The notes under the pieces: generated by a model
What the model was told of the DNA's origin: nothing
Database searches by the model: none
What the model saw: the letters and a program-made list of their open reading frames with translations, nothing else
Program-made: the position numbers and the translations under genes
Source of the DNA: Gammaproteobacteria bacterium
GTDB taxonomy: Bacteria; Pseudomonadota; Gammaproteobacteria; Coxiellales; Coxiellaceae
NCBI GenBank assembly: GCA_022600315.1
Contig: JAHZKQ010000220.1
Coordinates: 1 to 12,518, forward strand
DNA length: 12,518 nt
Direction of reading: 5' to 3'
Shown here: positions 1 through 6,685 of the stretch, piece by piece
Position numbering within the stretch: the stretch's first letter is position 1
Layout: every line of letters begins with the position of its first letter

Positions 1-50
1 AGCAGCTCCATCAGCGTAAAGCCGAGCTTAGATTTCATTAGCTTACCCAT
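1..50 (-). CDS. Type IV pilin-like / pseudopilin protein, N-terminus only
   Basis: Only the first 16 codons lie in the window, read leftwards from an ATG at 50. The peptide begins MGKLMKSKLGFTLMELL (last residue from a partial codon). A short basic leader followed by G|FTLMEL is the signature of a prepilin peptidase (PilD-type) cleavage site, with the Glu at +5 of the mature protein and the start of the hydrophobic N-terminal helix. A GGAG ribosome site at 57-60 lies six bases before the ATG and supports this start over the internal Met at codon 5. The product is exported and methylated pilin or pseudopilin of a type IV pilus or type II secretion system; which one cannot be decided from so little sequence. 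Confidence 0.85.
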   Translation of the reverse strand, partial: MGKLMKSKLGFTLMEL

Positions 51-76
51 AGTTTTCTCCCCTTTGTTTACCCATG

Positions 77-132
77 GATCGAGCGGAGCCCGATCTCACT
101 TCAAGTATAGTAACGGGCTGATAGCTCTGCAA
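77..132 (-). promoter_or_regulatory. Possible promoter and 5' stem-loop for the pilin-like gene
   Basis: On the minus strand a TATACT -10-like box (104-109) lies 17 bases downstream of TTGCAG (127-132), so a start near 97 is predicted. Immediately after it, 77-95 can fold in the RNA as an 8-bp stem (GAUCGGGC with GCUCGAUC, one G-U pair) closed by a three-base loop. The -35 is weak (3 of 6). No convincing sigma54 site, common for pilins, was found. Confidence 0.35.
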
Positions 133-388
133 ATTTTAGCCTAGTTTTTAACCAATAGTTTATTATTTAAAATCATATGGATAGACAGTTTTGGCAAATT
201 TGCTTGAGTAAGATCAAGTAGCTTTTTTGTTCATCAATAAAAAAACTTCTAGTCAACTATTATATTTCTTCAAATACTAAATTATGGTGATTTTTATGGT
301 TGCTTTAAGCTCTTAATTGAGCTGCATAGGCTATAATTATTCAGTGAGGGCAGGTTGTCTGCAGCACATTGTAAGGATGGTTGATTTC
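110..388. other. AT-rich divergent intergenic region
   Basis: The gap between the pilin-like gene and the response regulator gene holds no credible coding sequence. It contains many A/T runs, the possible pilin promoter at its left end, and at its right end a short inverted repeat (AGCTC at 308-312, GAGCT at 319-323) followed by a perfect TATAAT. The centre (about 135-300) shows nothing I can name. Confidence 0.6.
308..337 (+). promoter_or_regulatory. Possible promoter of the REC-GGDEF / EAL operon
   Basis: A perfect -10 hexamer TATAAT lies at 332-337, about 50 bases before the preferred start codon. No good -35 box exists at 16-18 bp spacing; that position is instead covered by an inverted repeat, AGCTC (308-312) and GAGCT (319-323), which could be an activator or repressor site. 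If this promoter is used, the upstream in-frame TTG at 317 cannot be translated. Confidence 0.4.
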
Positions 389-1321
389 ATGAAGATTTTA
401 AGTGTTGATGACTCGAAAACAAGCTTGTTTTTATTAAAAAGCTATTTAGAGAAAATGGGGCATACGGTTATTCAATCTGATGATCCTTTTAACTCTATAC
501 AATTATTTCGTGATTGTAATCCTGATCTCGTCGTTCTTGACGTAATGATGGAGGGGATGAATGGTTATGAATGTGCCCGTCAAATTCGGGAAATTAATTG
601 TAGTGATAATGATTGGGTCCCCATTATATTTTTAAGTGCCTTAGTAGACGATGCAAGTGTTGCGGAAGGTATTGAAGCAGGTGGTGATGACTATTTATTA
701 AAGCCCTTTAGCGAAATAACCTTGTCAGCGAAAATCAAAGCGATGGAACGGATTGCTAACATGCGGGCTCAATTAAAAACTGCCAACGATAAACTTAATC
801 AAATTTCTTTGACTGACGCATTAACAAACGTTTCAAACCGGCGAGCTTTTGATTTATATTTAGAAGAGGAAGCATCGCGTGCTAGGCGATTAGTTGCAGA
901 TGAGTCAAAAATGGGTTTGATTATTATGGATATCGATTATTTTAAGGCCTACAATGATCACTATGGTCATCAGGGCGGCGATGAGTGTTTGCAAAAAGTT
1001 GCAGCCGTTTTATCAGAAACTTTAAAGCGACGTCATGAGAATATTTTTCGATATGGTGGGGAAGAGTTTGCGGCAATTATTTTTCCTGCTACTGAAGAGC
1101 AGGCAATGCAAGTTGCTGAAAAGTTACGCCAAAATGTTGAGGGTATGGCATTAATGCATGCGCCTGATGTCAAAGCTAAAAATATTACTATCAGCTTGGG
1201 GGTCTGCGTGTTGGCTATGGATGAAAATCAAACCAAGAAAGATTTAATTGAAAAAGCAGATCAGGCTTTATATCAGGCAAAAAAATTAGGTCGAAATCAG
1301 ACCTGTTTGGCAAAGAAATAG
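389..1321 (+). CDS. Response regulator with GGDEF domain (probable diguanylate cyclase)
   Basis: The 310-residue cytoplasmic protein has an N-terminal receiver domain (about 1-120) and a C-terminal GGDEF domain (about 138-308), the WspR/PleD-like layout that makes cyclic-di-GMP from two GTP when phosphorylated. Receiver residues are all present: acidic pair D7-D8, phospho-acceptor D51 in LVVLDVMM, S83 and K105 in KPF. The cyclase active-site loop is RYGGEEF (G223-F227), and the metal-binding DIDYFK segment (181-186) is intact. The inhibitory-site position reads RRHE (214-217) instead of RxxD. I chose ATG 389 (MKILSVDDS) because AAGGA at 373-377 is positioned for it; ATG 377 overlaps that site, and TTG 317 would lie upstream of the -10 box. 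The next gene starts nine bases after the stop, so the two form an operon. The partner kinase is not in the window. Confidence 0.92.
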   Translation: MKILSVDDSKTSLFLLKSYLEKMGHTVIQSDDPFNSIQLFRDCNPDLVVLDVMMEGMNGYECARQIREINCSDNDWVPIIFLSALVDDASVAEGIEAGGDDYLLKPFSEITLSAKIKAMERIANMRAQLKTANDKLNQISLTDALTNVSNRRAFDLYLEEEASRARRLVADESKMGLIIMDIDYFKAYNDHYGHQGGDECLQKVAAVLSETLKRRHENIFRYGGEEFAAIIFPATEEQAMQVAEKLRQNVEGMALMHAPDVKAKNITISLGVCVLAMDENQTKKDLIEKADQALYQAKKLGRNQTCLAKK

Positions 1322-1330
1322 GGAAATAGT

Positions 1331-2800
1331 ATGTCAGAAAAAAAGCCGATTACATTGTTAGCGGTATTGGAATCTACTGCGGCGGCAGATAAGCTCCAGC
1401 AAATTATTGCTAAGCACCCGGAAATTAGTTTAGAAGCAACGGTGACTAAAAATATTCAGCAAATGGCTGATGTAATTGCGAAGTGTTCTGCAGCAGAGCA
1501 AGTGAGTGATAATCAACTGAGTCTATACGATTCGCTAACTGGTTTGGCAAATCAGCAAAGTTTATTGCATCAATTACATGATTATCTTGAAATCAGTCAG
1601 CAACAGAATACCCAATTTAGTGTGATATTTATTAATATTCGTAACGTCGAGTTGGTGAACGCCCAGTTTGGCTATATTAATGGTGATATGTATATTAAAG
1701 CGATTGCCAATCACCTGGAGAAGATTGGCATAGAGGATGCTTTTATAGCGCGATATAGTGGCGGTAGTTTTGCAGTGATTGTTAATTTCACTGGCAAAGA
1801 AGCTTTACAGATTATTTTAGAGCGGATTCAAGGAGAATTAGTTAAACCGGTGGTGATCGCTAGTCGCCAGCAAATACCAGTCATTAATATGGGTGTAGTC
1901 ATTTGTGCTGACTCGGCGGGGACTCCTGAAAAAATTATTGATAATGCCTATCGTGCGATGTTGCAAGCCAGTAGCGTAGGGTTAAATGCTTATGCATTTT
2001 CGAGTAATGCGTCTTTAGGTTCAAGAATGGTAAGAATTCTGGAAGATGATTTGCAGCGCAGTTTGGAGCATGATGAATTTCGTTTGGTTTATCAGCCAGT
2101 CATTGATGCTGTGAGTCGAAAATTTATTAGTGCGGAAGTTTTAATTCGCTGGCATAATGATCGCTTTGGTGATGTTGCTCCAGAATTTTTTATTCCGATT
2201 GCTGAAGATGTAGATTTAATTGAGCCAATTGGTGCTTGGGTTATTCGCGAGTCATGTCGCTCTTTGCGGCAATGGCTGGAGGCGGGTTTGGTGGCTGAGA
2301 ATTTTTACTTAAGTATTAATGTATCTTTTAAACAATTGCGCCACCATAGTTTTTATGAAATGTTATTGAAGACAGTTAAAGAATATAATATCCCACCAAA
2401 ATTAATACAGTTAGAGCTAACTGAAACTGCATTAATTGAGAATGTTCAGCAAGGATTACATGATTTGCAAAAGCTACAAGATCTTGGTTTTACTATTGCC
2501 ATTGATGATTTTGGTACTGGTTATTCATCATTGAATTACATTAGTCAAATGCCAGTTGATATCATTAAAATTGACCGCAGCTTTATTGATCATAGCGAAG
2601 ATAAATCCACGCAAACGGTTATTAAATCAATTATCGAATTAGGTCATAGTCTGAATCTAAAAGTTGTTGCTGAAGGTGTTGATAGTGCCCCACGTGGTGA
2701 TTGGTTGCAGGCACAAGGCTGCGATTATCTACAAGGCTTTTATTTTAGTAAGCCAGTTTCTGAAAATTTATTTCTAGAGTTATTAAAGAAATCGACTTAA
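1331..2800 (+). CDS. Degenerate-GGDEF / EAL protein (probable cyclic-di-GMP phosphodiesterase)
   Basis: The protein has 489 residues. Residues 1-55 look like the first half of a receiver fold; a GGDEF domain covers about 64-225, and an EAL domain about 236-486. The GGDEF loop is RYSGGSF (141-147), which has lost the catalytic acidic residues, so cyclase activity is unlikely and the domain may only bind GTP or signal to the EAL domain. The EAL domain looks active: E269 in EVL, N330, E362 and E365 in ELTE, D392-D393 in DDFGTGYSS, K413, E448 in AEG and Q468 in QGFYFSKP. It should hydrolyse c-di-GMP to pGpG. It has no membrane segment or signal peptide. It follows the REC-GGDEF gene by nine bases, with AGGG at 1320-1323 as ribosome site, so an opposing cyclase and phosphodiesterase are co-expressed. 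The stop overlaps that of the convergent deformylase gene. Confidence 0.92.
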   Translation: MSEKKPITLLAVLESTAAADKLQQIIAKHPEISLEATVTKNIQQMADVIAKCSAAEQVSDNQLSLYDSLTGLANQQSLLHQLHDYLEISQQQNTQFSVIFINIRNVELVNAQFGYINGDMYIKAIANHLEKIGIEDAFIARYSGGSFAVIVNFTGKEALQIILERIQGELVKPVVIASRQQIPVINMGVVICADSAGTPEKIIDNAYRAMLQASSVGLNAYAFSSNASLGSRMVRILEDDLQRSLEHDEFRLVYQPVIDAVSRKFISAEVLIRWHNDRFGDVAPEFFIPIAEDVDLIEPIGAWVIRESCRSLRQWLEAGLVAENFYLSINVSFKQLRHHSFYEMLLKTVKEYNIPPKLIQLELTETALIENVQQGLHDLQKLQDLGFTIAIDDFGTGYSSLNYISQMPVDIIKIDRSFIDHSEDKSTQTVIKSIIELGHSLNLKVVAEGVDSAPRGDWLQAQGCDYLQGFYFSKPVSENLFLELLKKST

Positions 2801-3315
2801 GATTTTTTTATTTTCTTTAGAAACGTTTCGATTCGCATGCGTTTTAATTGTGACAGCCGATCGATATATAATTTTCCATCCAAATGATCGAGCTCGTGCT
2901 GAATGCATTTCGCCATATAGCCTTCAGCACTAAAATTTAAGGCCTTGCCGCGGCGATCAAAAGCTTGCACTTGAATTTTAGCAGCACGTTTGACTTTTGC
3001 GTATACGCCGTGACCATGACCGACCGACATACAACCTTCTTCTTCATTTTGCTCGCCTTCACGGGCAATAATTTTTGCGTTTACCAAGCATAATGGCTGA
3101 TCGTGTTTGGCAGAAAAATCAATCACAGTAATGTGTGGTGGGTCAACAATATCAAGTTGCGTTGCTGCTAATGCCGCGCAATTATCTGCGGCATAATGCG
3201 TTTCAAACATATTGTCGATAGTTTTCTGTAGATCCGGATTTTTAAAATCGGTAACAGGCTTACCATTTTGGCGTAAGCGTTTGTTGGGATGCTGTAATAT
3301 TTTTAAAATGCTCAT
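2797..3315 (-). CDS. def: Peptide deformylase
   Basis: The 172-residue enzyme removes the N-terminal formyl group from nascent proteins, using a metal (usually Fe2+). The metal ligands are clear: C95 in EGCMS (93-97) and H140/H144 in HELDH, with catalytic E141. Motif 1, normally GxGLAAxQ, reads CAALAATQ (46-53): both glycines are replaced, while L49, the two Ala residues and Q53 remain. The length matches the family. I start at ATG 3315 (MSILKILQHPNKRL, typical for the family). A longer frame continues upstream but runs through the tRNA-Leu gene, so it is not the real start. The ribosome site is weak (AAAGAA). Only 16 bases separate the start from the encoded CCA end of the tRNA, implying a shared transcript. 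Some bacteria carry a second, more canonical deformylase; whether this one does cannot be seen here. Confidence 0.92.
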   Translation of the reverse strand: MSILKILQHPNKRLRQNGKPVTDFKNPDLQKTIDNMFETHYAADNCAALAATQLDIVDPPHITVIDFSAKHDQPLCLVNAKIIAREGEQNEEEGCMSVGHGHGVYAKVKRAAKIQVQAFDRRGKALNFSAEGYMAKCIQHELDHLDGKLYIDRLSQLKRMRIETFLKKIKKS

Positions 3316-3331
3316 AGTATTCTTTTTTAGT

Positions 3332-3418
3332 TGGTGCCGAGAAGAGGACTTGAACCTCCACGGAGTTGCCTCCACAGGCTTCTGAGGCCTGCGTGTCTAC
3401 CAATTCCACCATCTCGGC
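3332..3418 (-). tRNA. tRNA-Leu (anticodon CAG)
   Basis: On the minus strand an 87-base cloverleaf runs from G at 3418 to an encoded CCA at 3334-3332. The acceptor stem pairs GCCGAGA with TCTCGGC, followed by discriminator A73, the identity base for leucine. The anticodon stem CAGGC/GCCTG encloses the loop CTCAGAA, giving anticodon CAG (decodes CUG). The long class II variable arm (TGGAGGCAACTCCG region) and the T-loop GGTTCAAGTCC are present. The gene lies between ung and def, both on the same strand. Confidence 0.96.
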
Positions 3419-3440
3419 GAATGAAAAAACTAAGGGAGTA

Positions 3441-3469
3441 AATTTAGCGGTTGATTTGGTTGATGTCAA
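3441..3469 (-). promoter_or_regulatory. Promoter of tRNA-Leu (and probably def)
   Basis: On the minus strand a perfect TTGACA (3469-3464) is followed after exactly 17 bases by TAAATT (3446-3441), predicting a start near 3434, some 16 bases before the tRNA. The stretch after the -10 (TACTCCC) is C-rich, as in promoters of stable RNAs under stringent control; that reading is inference. The -35 box overlaps the last codons and stop of ung. Confidence 0.65.
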
Positions 3470-4164
3470 TCCAAAGCCCAATCGATCGGTTCACGACCAA
3501 GTTTAATGAGTAGCTCATTGGCTTTAGAGAAGTGTTTGCAGCCCAAAAAGCCGCGATGGGCAGACAAAGGTGAGGGGTGTGGCGCGCGCAGAATCTGATG
3601 TTTGATGGGGTTAATGGTTGCGCCTTTACGCTGAGCTTGCGCACCCCAAAGCAAATAAACAATACCTTCCGGGTGATAGTTTAGACTTTCAATGACTTTA
3701 TCGGTGAAACGTTGCCAGCCAATATTAGCGTGGGATTGGGGTTGACCGGCTTCAACAGTTAACACTGCATTTAGCAATAACACACCTTGCTTAGCCCATT
3801 TTTCTAAGCAGCCATGCTTGGAAATAGGGATATTTAAATCACTATGTAATTCTTTAAACATATTTTTTAATGAAGGTGGTGGCGGTACATTGGGTTTAAC
3901 TGAGAAGGATAAACCGTGTGCTTGATTAGGGCCATGGTAAGGATCTTGACCAATAATCACGACTTTTACCGTTTCAAATGGCGTATACTTTAAGGCGTTG
4001 AAAATATCTTTTTGAGGTGGATAAATGCTTTTGCCTTTAGTGCGCGCATTACTCACAAAGTTCAAAATTGATTTAAAGTAATCCTTATTTTTTTCTTCTT
4101 TTAGCATATCTTTCCAAGTTAAGATATTGCCATGGGTTTGAAGGTTTTCGGCTACTTGAGTCAT
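3466..4164 (-). CDS. ung: Uracil-DNA glycosylase
   Basis: The 232-residue family 1 uracil-DNA glycosylase excises uracil from DNA to start base-excision repair. It has the family's normal length. Visible motifs in order: the water-activating loop [18 protein letters not shown] (72-89) with catalytic D74 and Y76; the proline-rich PPPPS loop (95-98 and on); the uracil-binding strand [12 protein letters not shown] (129-140) with N132; and the DNA-intercalation loop [11 protein letters not shown] (196-206) with catalytic H196. Start ATG 4164 has AGAGGA nine bases upstream. It lies 68 bases downstream of the adhesin stop on the same strand, with no visible terminator between, and its end overlaps the tRNA promoter. 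Confidence 0.97.
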   Translation of the reverse strand: MTQVAENLQTHGNILTWKDMLKEEKNKDYFKSILNFVSNARTKGKSIYPPQKDIFNALKYTPFETVKVVIIGQDPYHGPNQAHGLSFSVKPNVPPPPSLKNMFKELHSDLNIPISKHGCLEKWAKQGVLLLNAVLTVEAGQPQSHANIGWQRFTDKVIESLNYHPEGIVYLLWGAQAQRKGATINPIKHQILRAPHPSPLSAHRGFLGCKHFSKANELLIKLGREPIDWALD

Positions 4165-4232
4165 TAGTATCTATCCTCTGATTAGGGTAAAAGTCTAGCG
4201 GATCTTAATCCGACTAGCAATCTTGATATGTC

Positions 4233-6611
4233 CTATAGGCCTGGTGTGGCATTGATGCTGCCTGAGCCAGCCGTGTTAACCGTTACGCTACCGTTTGCTG
4301 CGCTAATGCCATTGCTGCCGTCTTGCACTGTTACGTTGACTGTATCACCAGCTAAAGCAGAATCAATATTGACGCCATATTTAGATCCGCTGGTATTAAA
4401 AGTAATGACATTATTATTTAAACCAGTAATAGTCGTCGTTGAGTTGCCACTTGCCCCCAGCTGAATTGCAGTGGCATTACCGCTTGAGGGAGTAAAGGTA
4501 ATCGTGTTGCTATTTAGATTAGTGATTGTGACAGTACCAGCTGAACCATTTGCAACATCTATGCCGGCAGCGTCATCACCCCGAGCCCCGGAAAAATTAA
4601 TTGTATTATTGTTAAGTCCAGTTATATCAACGGTGTTGGAGGTTGAGGCGCCTATTGTAATACCGCTCTTATTAGCAGTAATCGTATTATTGTTAATGCC
4701 TTGTTGGATATCCAGTGAGCCTAAAGTATCACCACCACTATCACCAACAGCTATGTTGATACCATTTGAATCTGTAGCCGTTGCAGAAATGGTATTGCCG
4801 CTGATTTTACCGCTCATGGTAAGTGAAGCGCCAGAGCCAGCAATATCCATCGTGATGCCTATACTTTCATTTCCAGTTGCGGTAAAGGTGTTATTGTTGA
4901 TATTGGTTAAGGTTCCAGTCCCGCTCGTTTGTTGCACGAAGATACCGCTGGAGCCAGCACTAGATTGGGTAAATGTATTGCCAGAAATATCACCTTGCGA
5001 TGTAAAAGTGCCGGCGAGAATTTGTGCGGCGATGCCAACCGCATCATCTCCTGATGTTGTTAAGGTATTATCTTTAATTCCATTGCTTAGTGTAAAGCTT
5101 GAGTTAGCATTAGAGTTGCGTAATAAAATGGTAGCATTTCCATCGCCAGTGGCTGTTATTGTATTGTTGTTAAGGTTGGATACAGTGACATTGGCAGTGC
5201 CACCACTTATGATAGCAATTGCACCGACATTATCATCGTCCATAGGAACTGCTGCATTAGTTAAGGTATTATTTTGAATGTTAATGTTGCTTGTACCGCT
5301 TGTCGTATTTACTCGGATGCGTCCATTGCCAGTTAGGTTATTGATATTCAACGAACCAACGGCGGCATTAGAATTGTCACGAATAATAGTGCGTGCTTCA
5401 TTTGTGGTGTCGGCAGAGTTTAAATCTAACGTAATGTTCTCAATGGTATTGTTCTGGCCAAGGGTCACTAAATTTTGTCCAGATGCGGCGGTAAGGCTGC
5501 CGCTGCCTGAGGCAGCGATAGTAAAGGTTTGCCCGCCAGTTGTGAAAGTATAATTGCCGCCTATTAATTTTTGATTATTTTGTAAAGTGAAGCTATTTAC
5601 ACCCGTAATTGAGCGCCAAACCGCAATAACATTTGCGCTATTGCTTTGTAGTCCAGCGGCAGTGGTTGGTGTTGAAACCGTGACACTAGTGCCGTCGCTG
5701 TTTTTTAATGTTCGCTTTGGCGCATTGCCGGTGCCACTTAATACATCTAGATCGCGAAAGATTCGGTCTTCCATATGACGTTGTAATCCAGTTAAGTTTG
5801 CTTGTTTACCCAGGCTGAATCTAAAACGCAGACCAACATAAAAATTTACTCCGTAAAGTTGGTCGTAACGCACCATGGTATCAAAACTAACTTGTCGGAA
5901 TAAATTAAAAATTGGTTTCCCATTGGCGCGCATTAAATCATAGCGTAGACGGAGTCTTGGGCCATAAGCAGCTTTTATGTTGCTACGATCAAAGTAATAA
6001 AAGCCAGCATAGCCATATAAATTAGTGCTAAATAAATTATGCCCCATTTCAGCGTCAAAACCATACAGCGCTTTTTCTTGGCCCGGAGAGTAGGATACAG
6101 TAAATAAATTAGCCCCCGCAGCAACTAGCGAGGCATTATTTAAAGCACTGTCAGGAAAGTTTGTGCGTCCAACGGGGATATAGGTGCGGATACTGTCATC
6201 CCAGTGGTTGTTTTTGTATTCAATGCCGCTAGTGATTTGATTAAAGAAGTTGCCAATTTGACTACGTTTACGATCGTAAAATGAAAATAGGCCTAAAATA
6301 TAATGCTTCCTGTTAAATAAGTGCCGATAAGCAAGACCGATATTAAATTCATTAGTGGGATTGGTGTTTTCTAAAAATCGTGCATCAATAAAAACGAGGT
6401 TAATAGGATTTTGCCACATAGGTAAAAAACCATCGACTTCTAAGGTGCCAAAAGGATTTTGGCGATAATAGGGGCCAACATCAATATAAGGATAATAGTC
6501 AGAACGAATAGTTTTTTTAATGGCTTGGTGAGTCTTTTTTGCAGTTAATGGTTTAGCTATCGCGCAGTGCGTAGCTAAAAGCAAGGTCGAAAGTGTTGCT
6601 ATTTTGCGCAT
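4233..6611 (-). CDS. Inverse autotransporter adhesin with asparagine-rich beta-helix-like passenger
   Basis: A 792-residue exported protein. Residues 1-19 form a Sec signal peptide (MRKIATLSTLLLATHCAIA). Residues 38-292 are rich in alternating aromatic strands (YYPYIDVGPYY, LYGYAGFYYFD, VNFYVGLRFRF) and end in RHMEDRIFRDLDVLSG, the pattern of the intimin/invasin-type inverse autotransporter barrel, in which the barrel comes first and the passenger follows. From about 380 to 740 the passenger has eleven Asn-Thr motifs (NNTI, NNTL, NNNTI, SGNTF and similar) roughly 32 residues apart, most followed by a Gly/Ser/Asp-rich turn and an aliphatic strand, suggesting a parallel beta-helix. There is no LysM segment, Ig-like domain, lectin tip or C-terminal barrel. 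AAGGA lies seven bases before ATG 6611. Likely role: surface adhesion. The barrel call is stronger than the passenger fold call. Confidence 0.8.
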   Translation of the reverse strand: MRKIATLSTLLLATHCAIAKPLTAKKTHQAIKKTIRSDYYPYIDVGPYYRQNPFGTLEVDGFLPMWQNPINLVFIDARFLENTNPTNEFNIGLAYRHLFNRKHYILGLFSFYDRKRSQIGNFFNQITSGIEYKNNHWDDSIRTYIPVGRTNFPDSALNNASLVAAGANLFTVSYSPGQEKALYGFDAEMGHNLFSTNLYGYAGFYYFDRSNIKAAYGPRLRLRYDLMRANGKPIFNLFRQVSFDTMVRYDQLYGVNFYVGLRFRFSLGKQANLTGLQRHMEDRIFRDLDVLSGTGNAPKRTLKNSDGTSVTVSTPTTAAGLQSNSANVIAVWRSITGVNSFTLQNNQKLIGGNYTFTTGGQTFTIAASGSGSLTAASGQNLVTLGQNNTIENITLDLNSADTTNEARTIIRDNSNAAVGSLNINNLTGNGRIRVNTTSGTSNINIQNNTLTNAAVPMDDDNVGAIAIISGGTANVTVSNLNNNTITATGDGNATILLRNSNANSSFTLSNGIKDNTLTTSGDDAVGIAAQILAGTFTSQGDISGNTFTQSSAGSSGIFVQQTSGTGTLTNINNNTFTATGNESIGITMDIAGSGASLTMSGKISGNTISATATDSNGINIAVGDSGGDTLGSLDIQQGINNNTITANKSGITIGASTSNTVDITGLNNNTINFSGARGDDAAGIDVANGSAGTVTITNLNSNTITFTPSSGNATAIQLGASGNSTTTITGLNNNVITFNTSGSKYGVNIDSALAGDTVNVTVQDGSNGISAANGSVTVNTAGSGSINATPGL
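4390..5460 (-). repeat. Imperfect repeats in the adhesin passenger (about 32 residues each)
   Basis: Protein-level repeats in the adhesin: Asn-Thr motifs centred near residues 388, 448, 483, 515, 545, 574, 606, 642, 669, 702 and 734. Apart from the first interval (60) the spacing is 27-36 residues. The repeats have diverged in DNA sequence; the shared part is short, mainly the codons for Asn-Asn-Thr-Ile. Confidence 0.75.
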
Positions 6612-6685
6612 ATAAAATCCTTTTTATTCTGGCTACGCAGTCAGAGCATGCTGTATTATGCAATAATATCAGAATGCACGTATAA
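6612..6685. other. Short spacer between rlpA and the adhesin gene
   Basis: This gap contains the adhesin ribosome site (AAGGA) and a six-bp inverted repeat, TATTAT (6654-6659) with ATAATA (6663-6668). I see no strong promoter or terminator, so read-through from rlpA is possible. The repeat overlaps weak -10-like sequence and could be an operator, but this is only a guess. Confidence 0.3.

Noticed and set aside
140..215. Sigma54-like GG...GC pair in the pilin upstream region
   Set aside because: The spacing between the GG and GC elements (seven bases near TTTTGGC and TTTGC) is wrong for a sigma54 site.
317..388. Upstream in-frame TTG start for the REC-GGDEF gene
   Set aside because: It would add 24 residues before a receiver domain that normally begins at MKILSVDD, and it lies upstream of the TATAAT box that probably drives the gene.
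3316..3375. Longer deformylase start
   Set aside because: The extra residues are translated from the tRNA-Leu gene and do not resemble the family; MSILKILQHP is the usual type of start.
4228..5778. Several open frames on the plus strand opposite the adhesin gene
   Set aside because: They are antisense to the repeat region; the products are monotonous Val/Leu/Pro-rich strings with no ribosome sites, as expected from the complement of Asn/Thr/Gly/Ser-rich codons.
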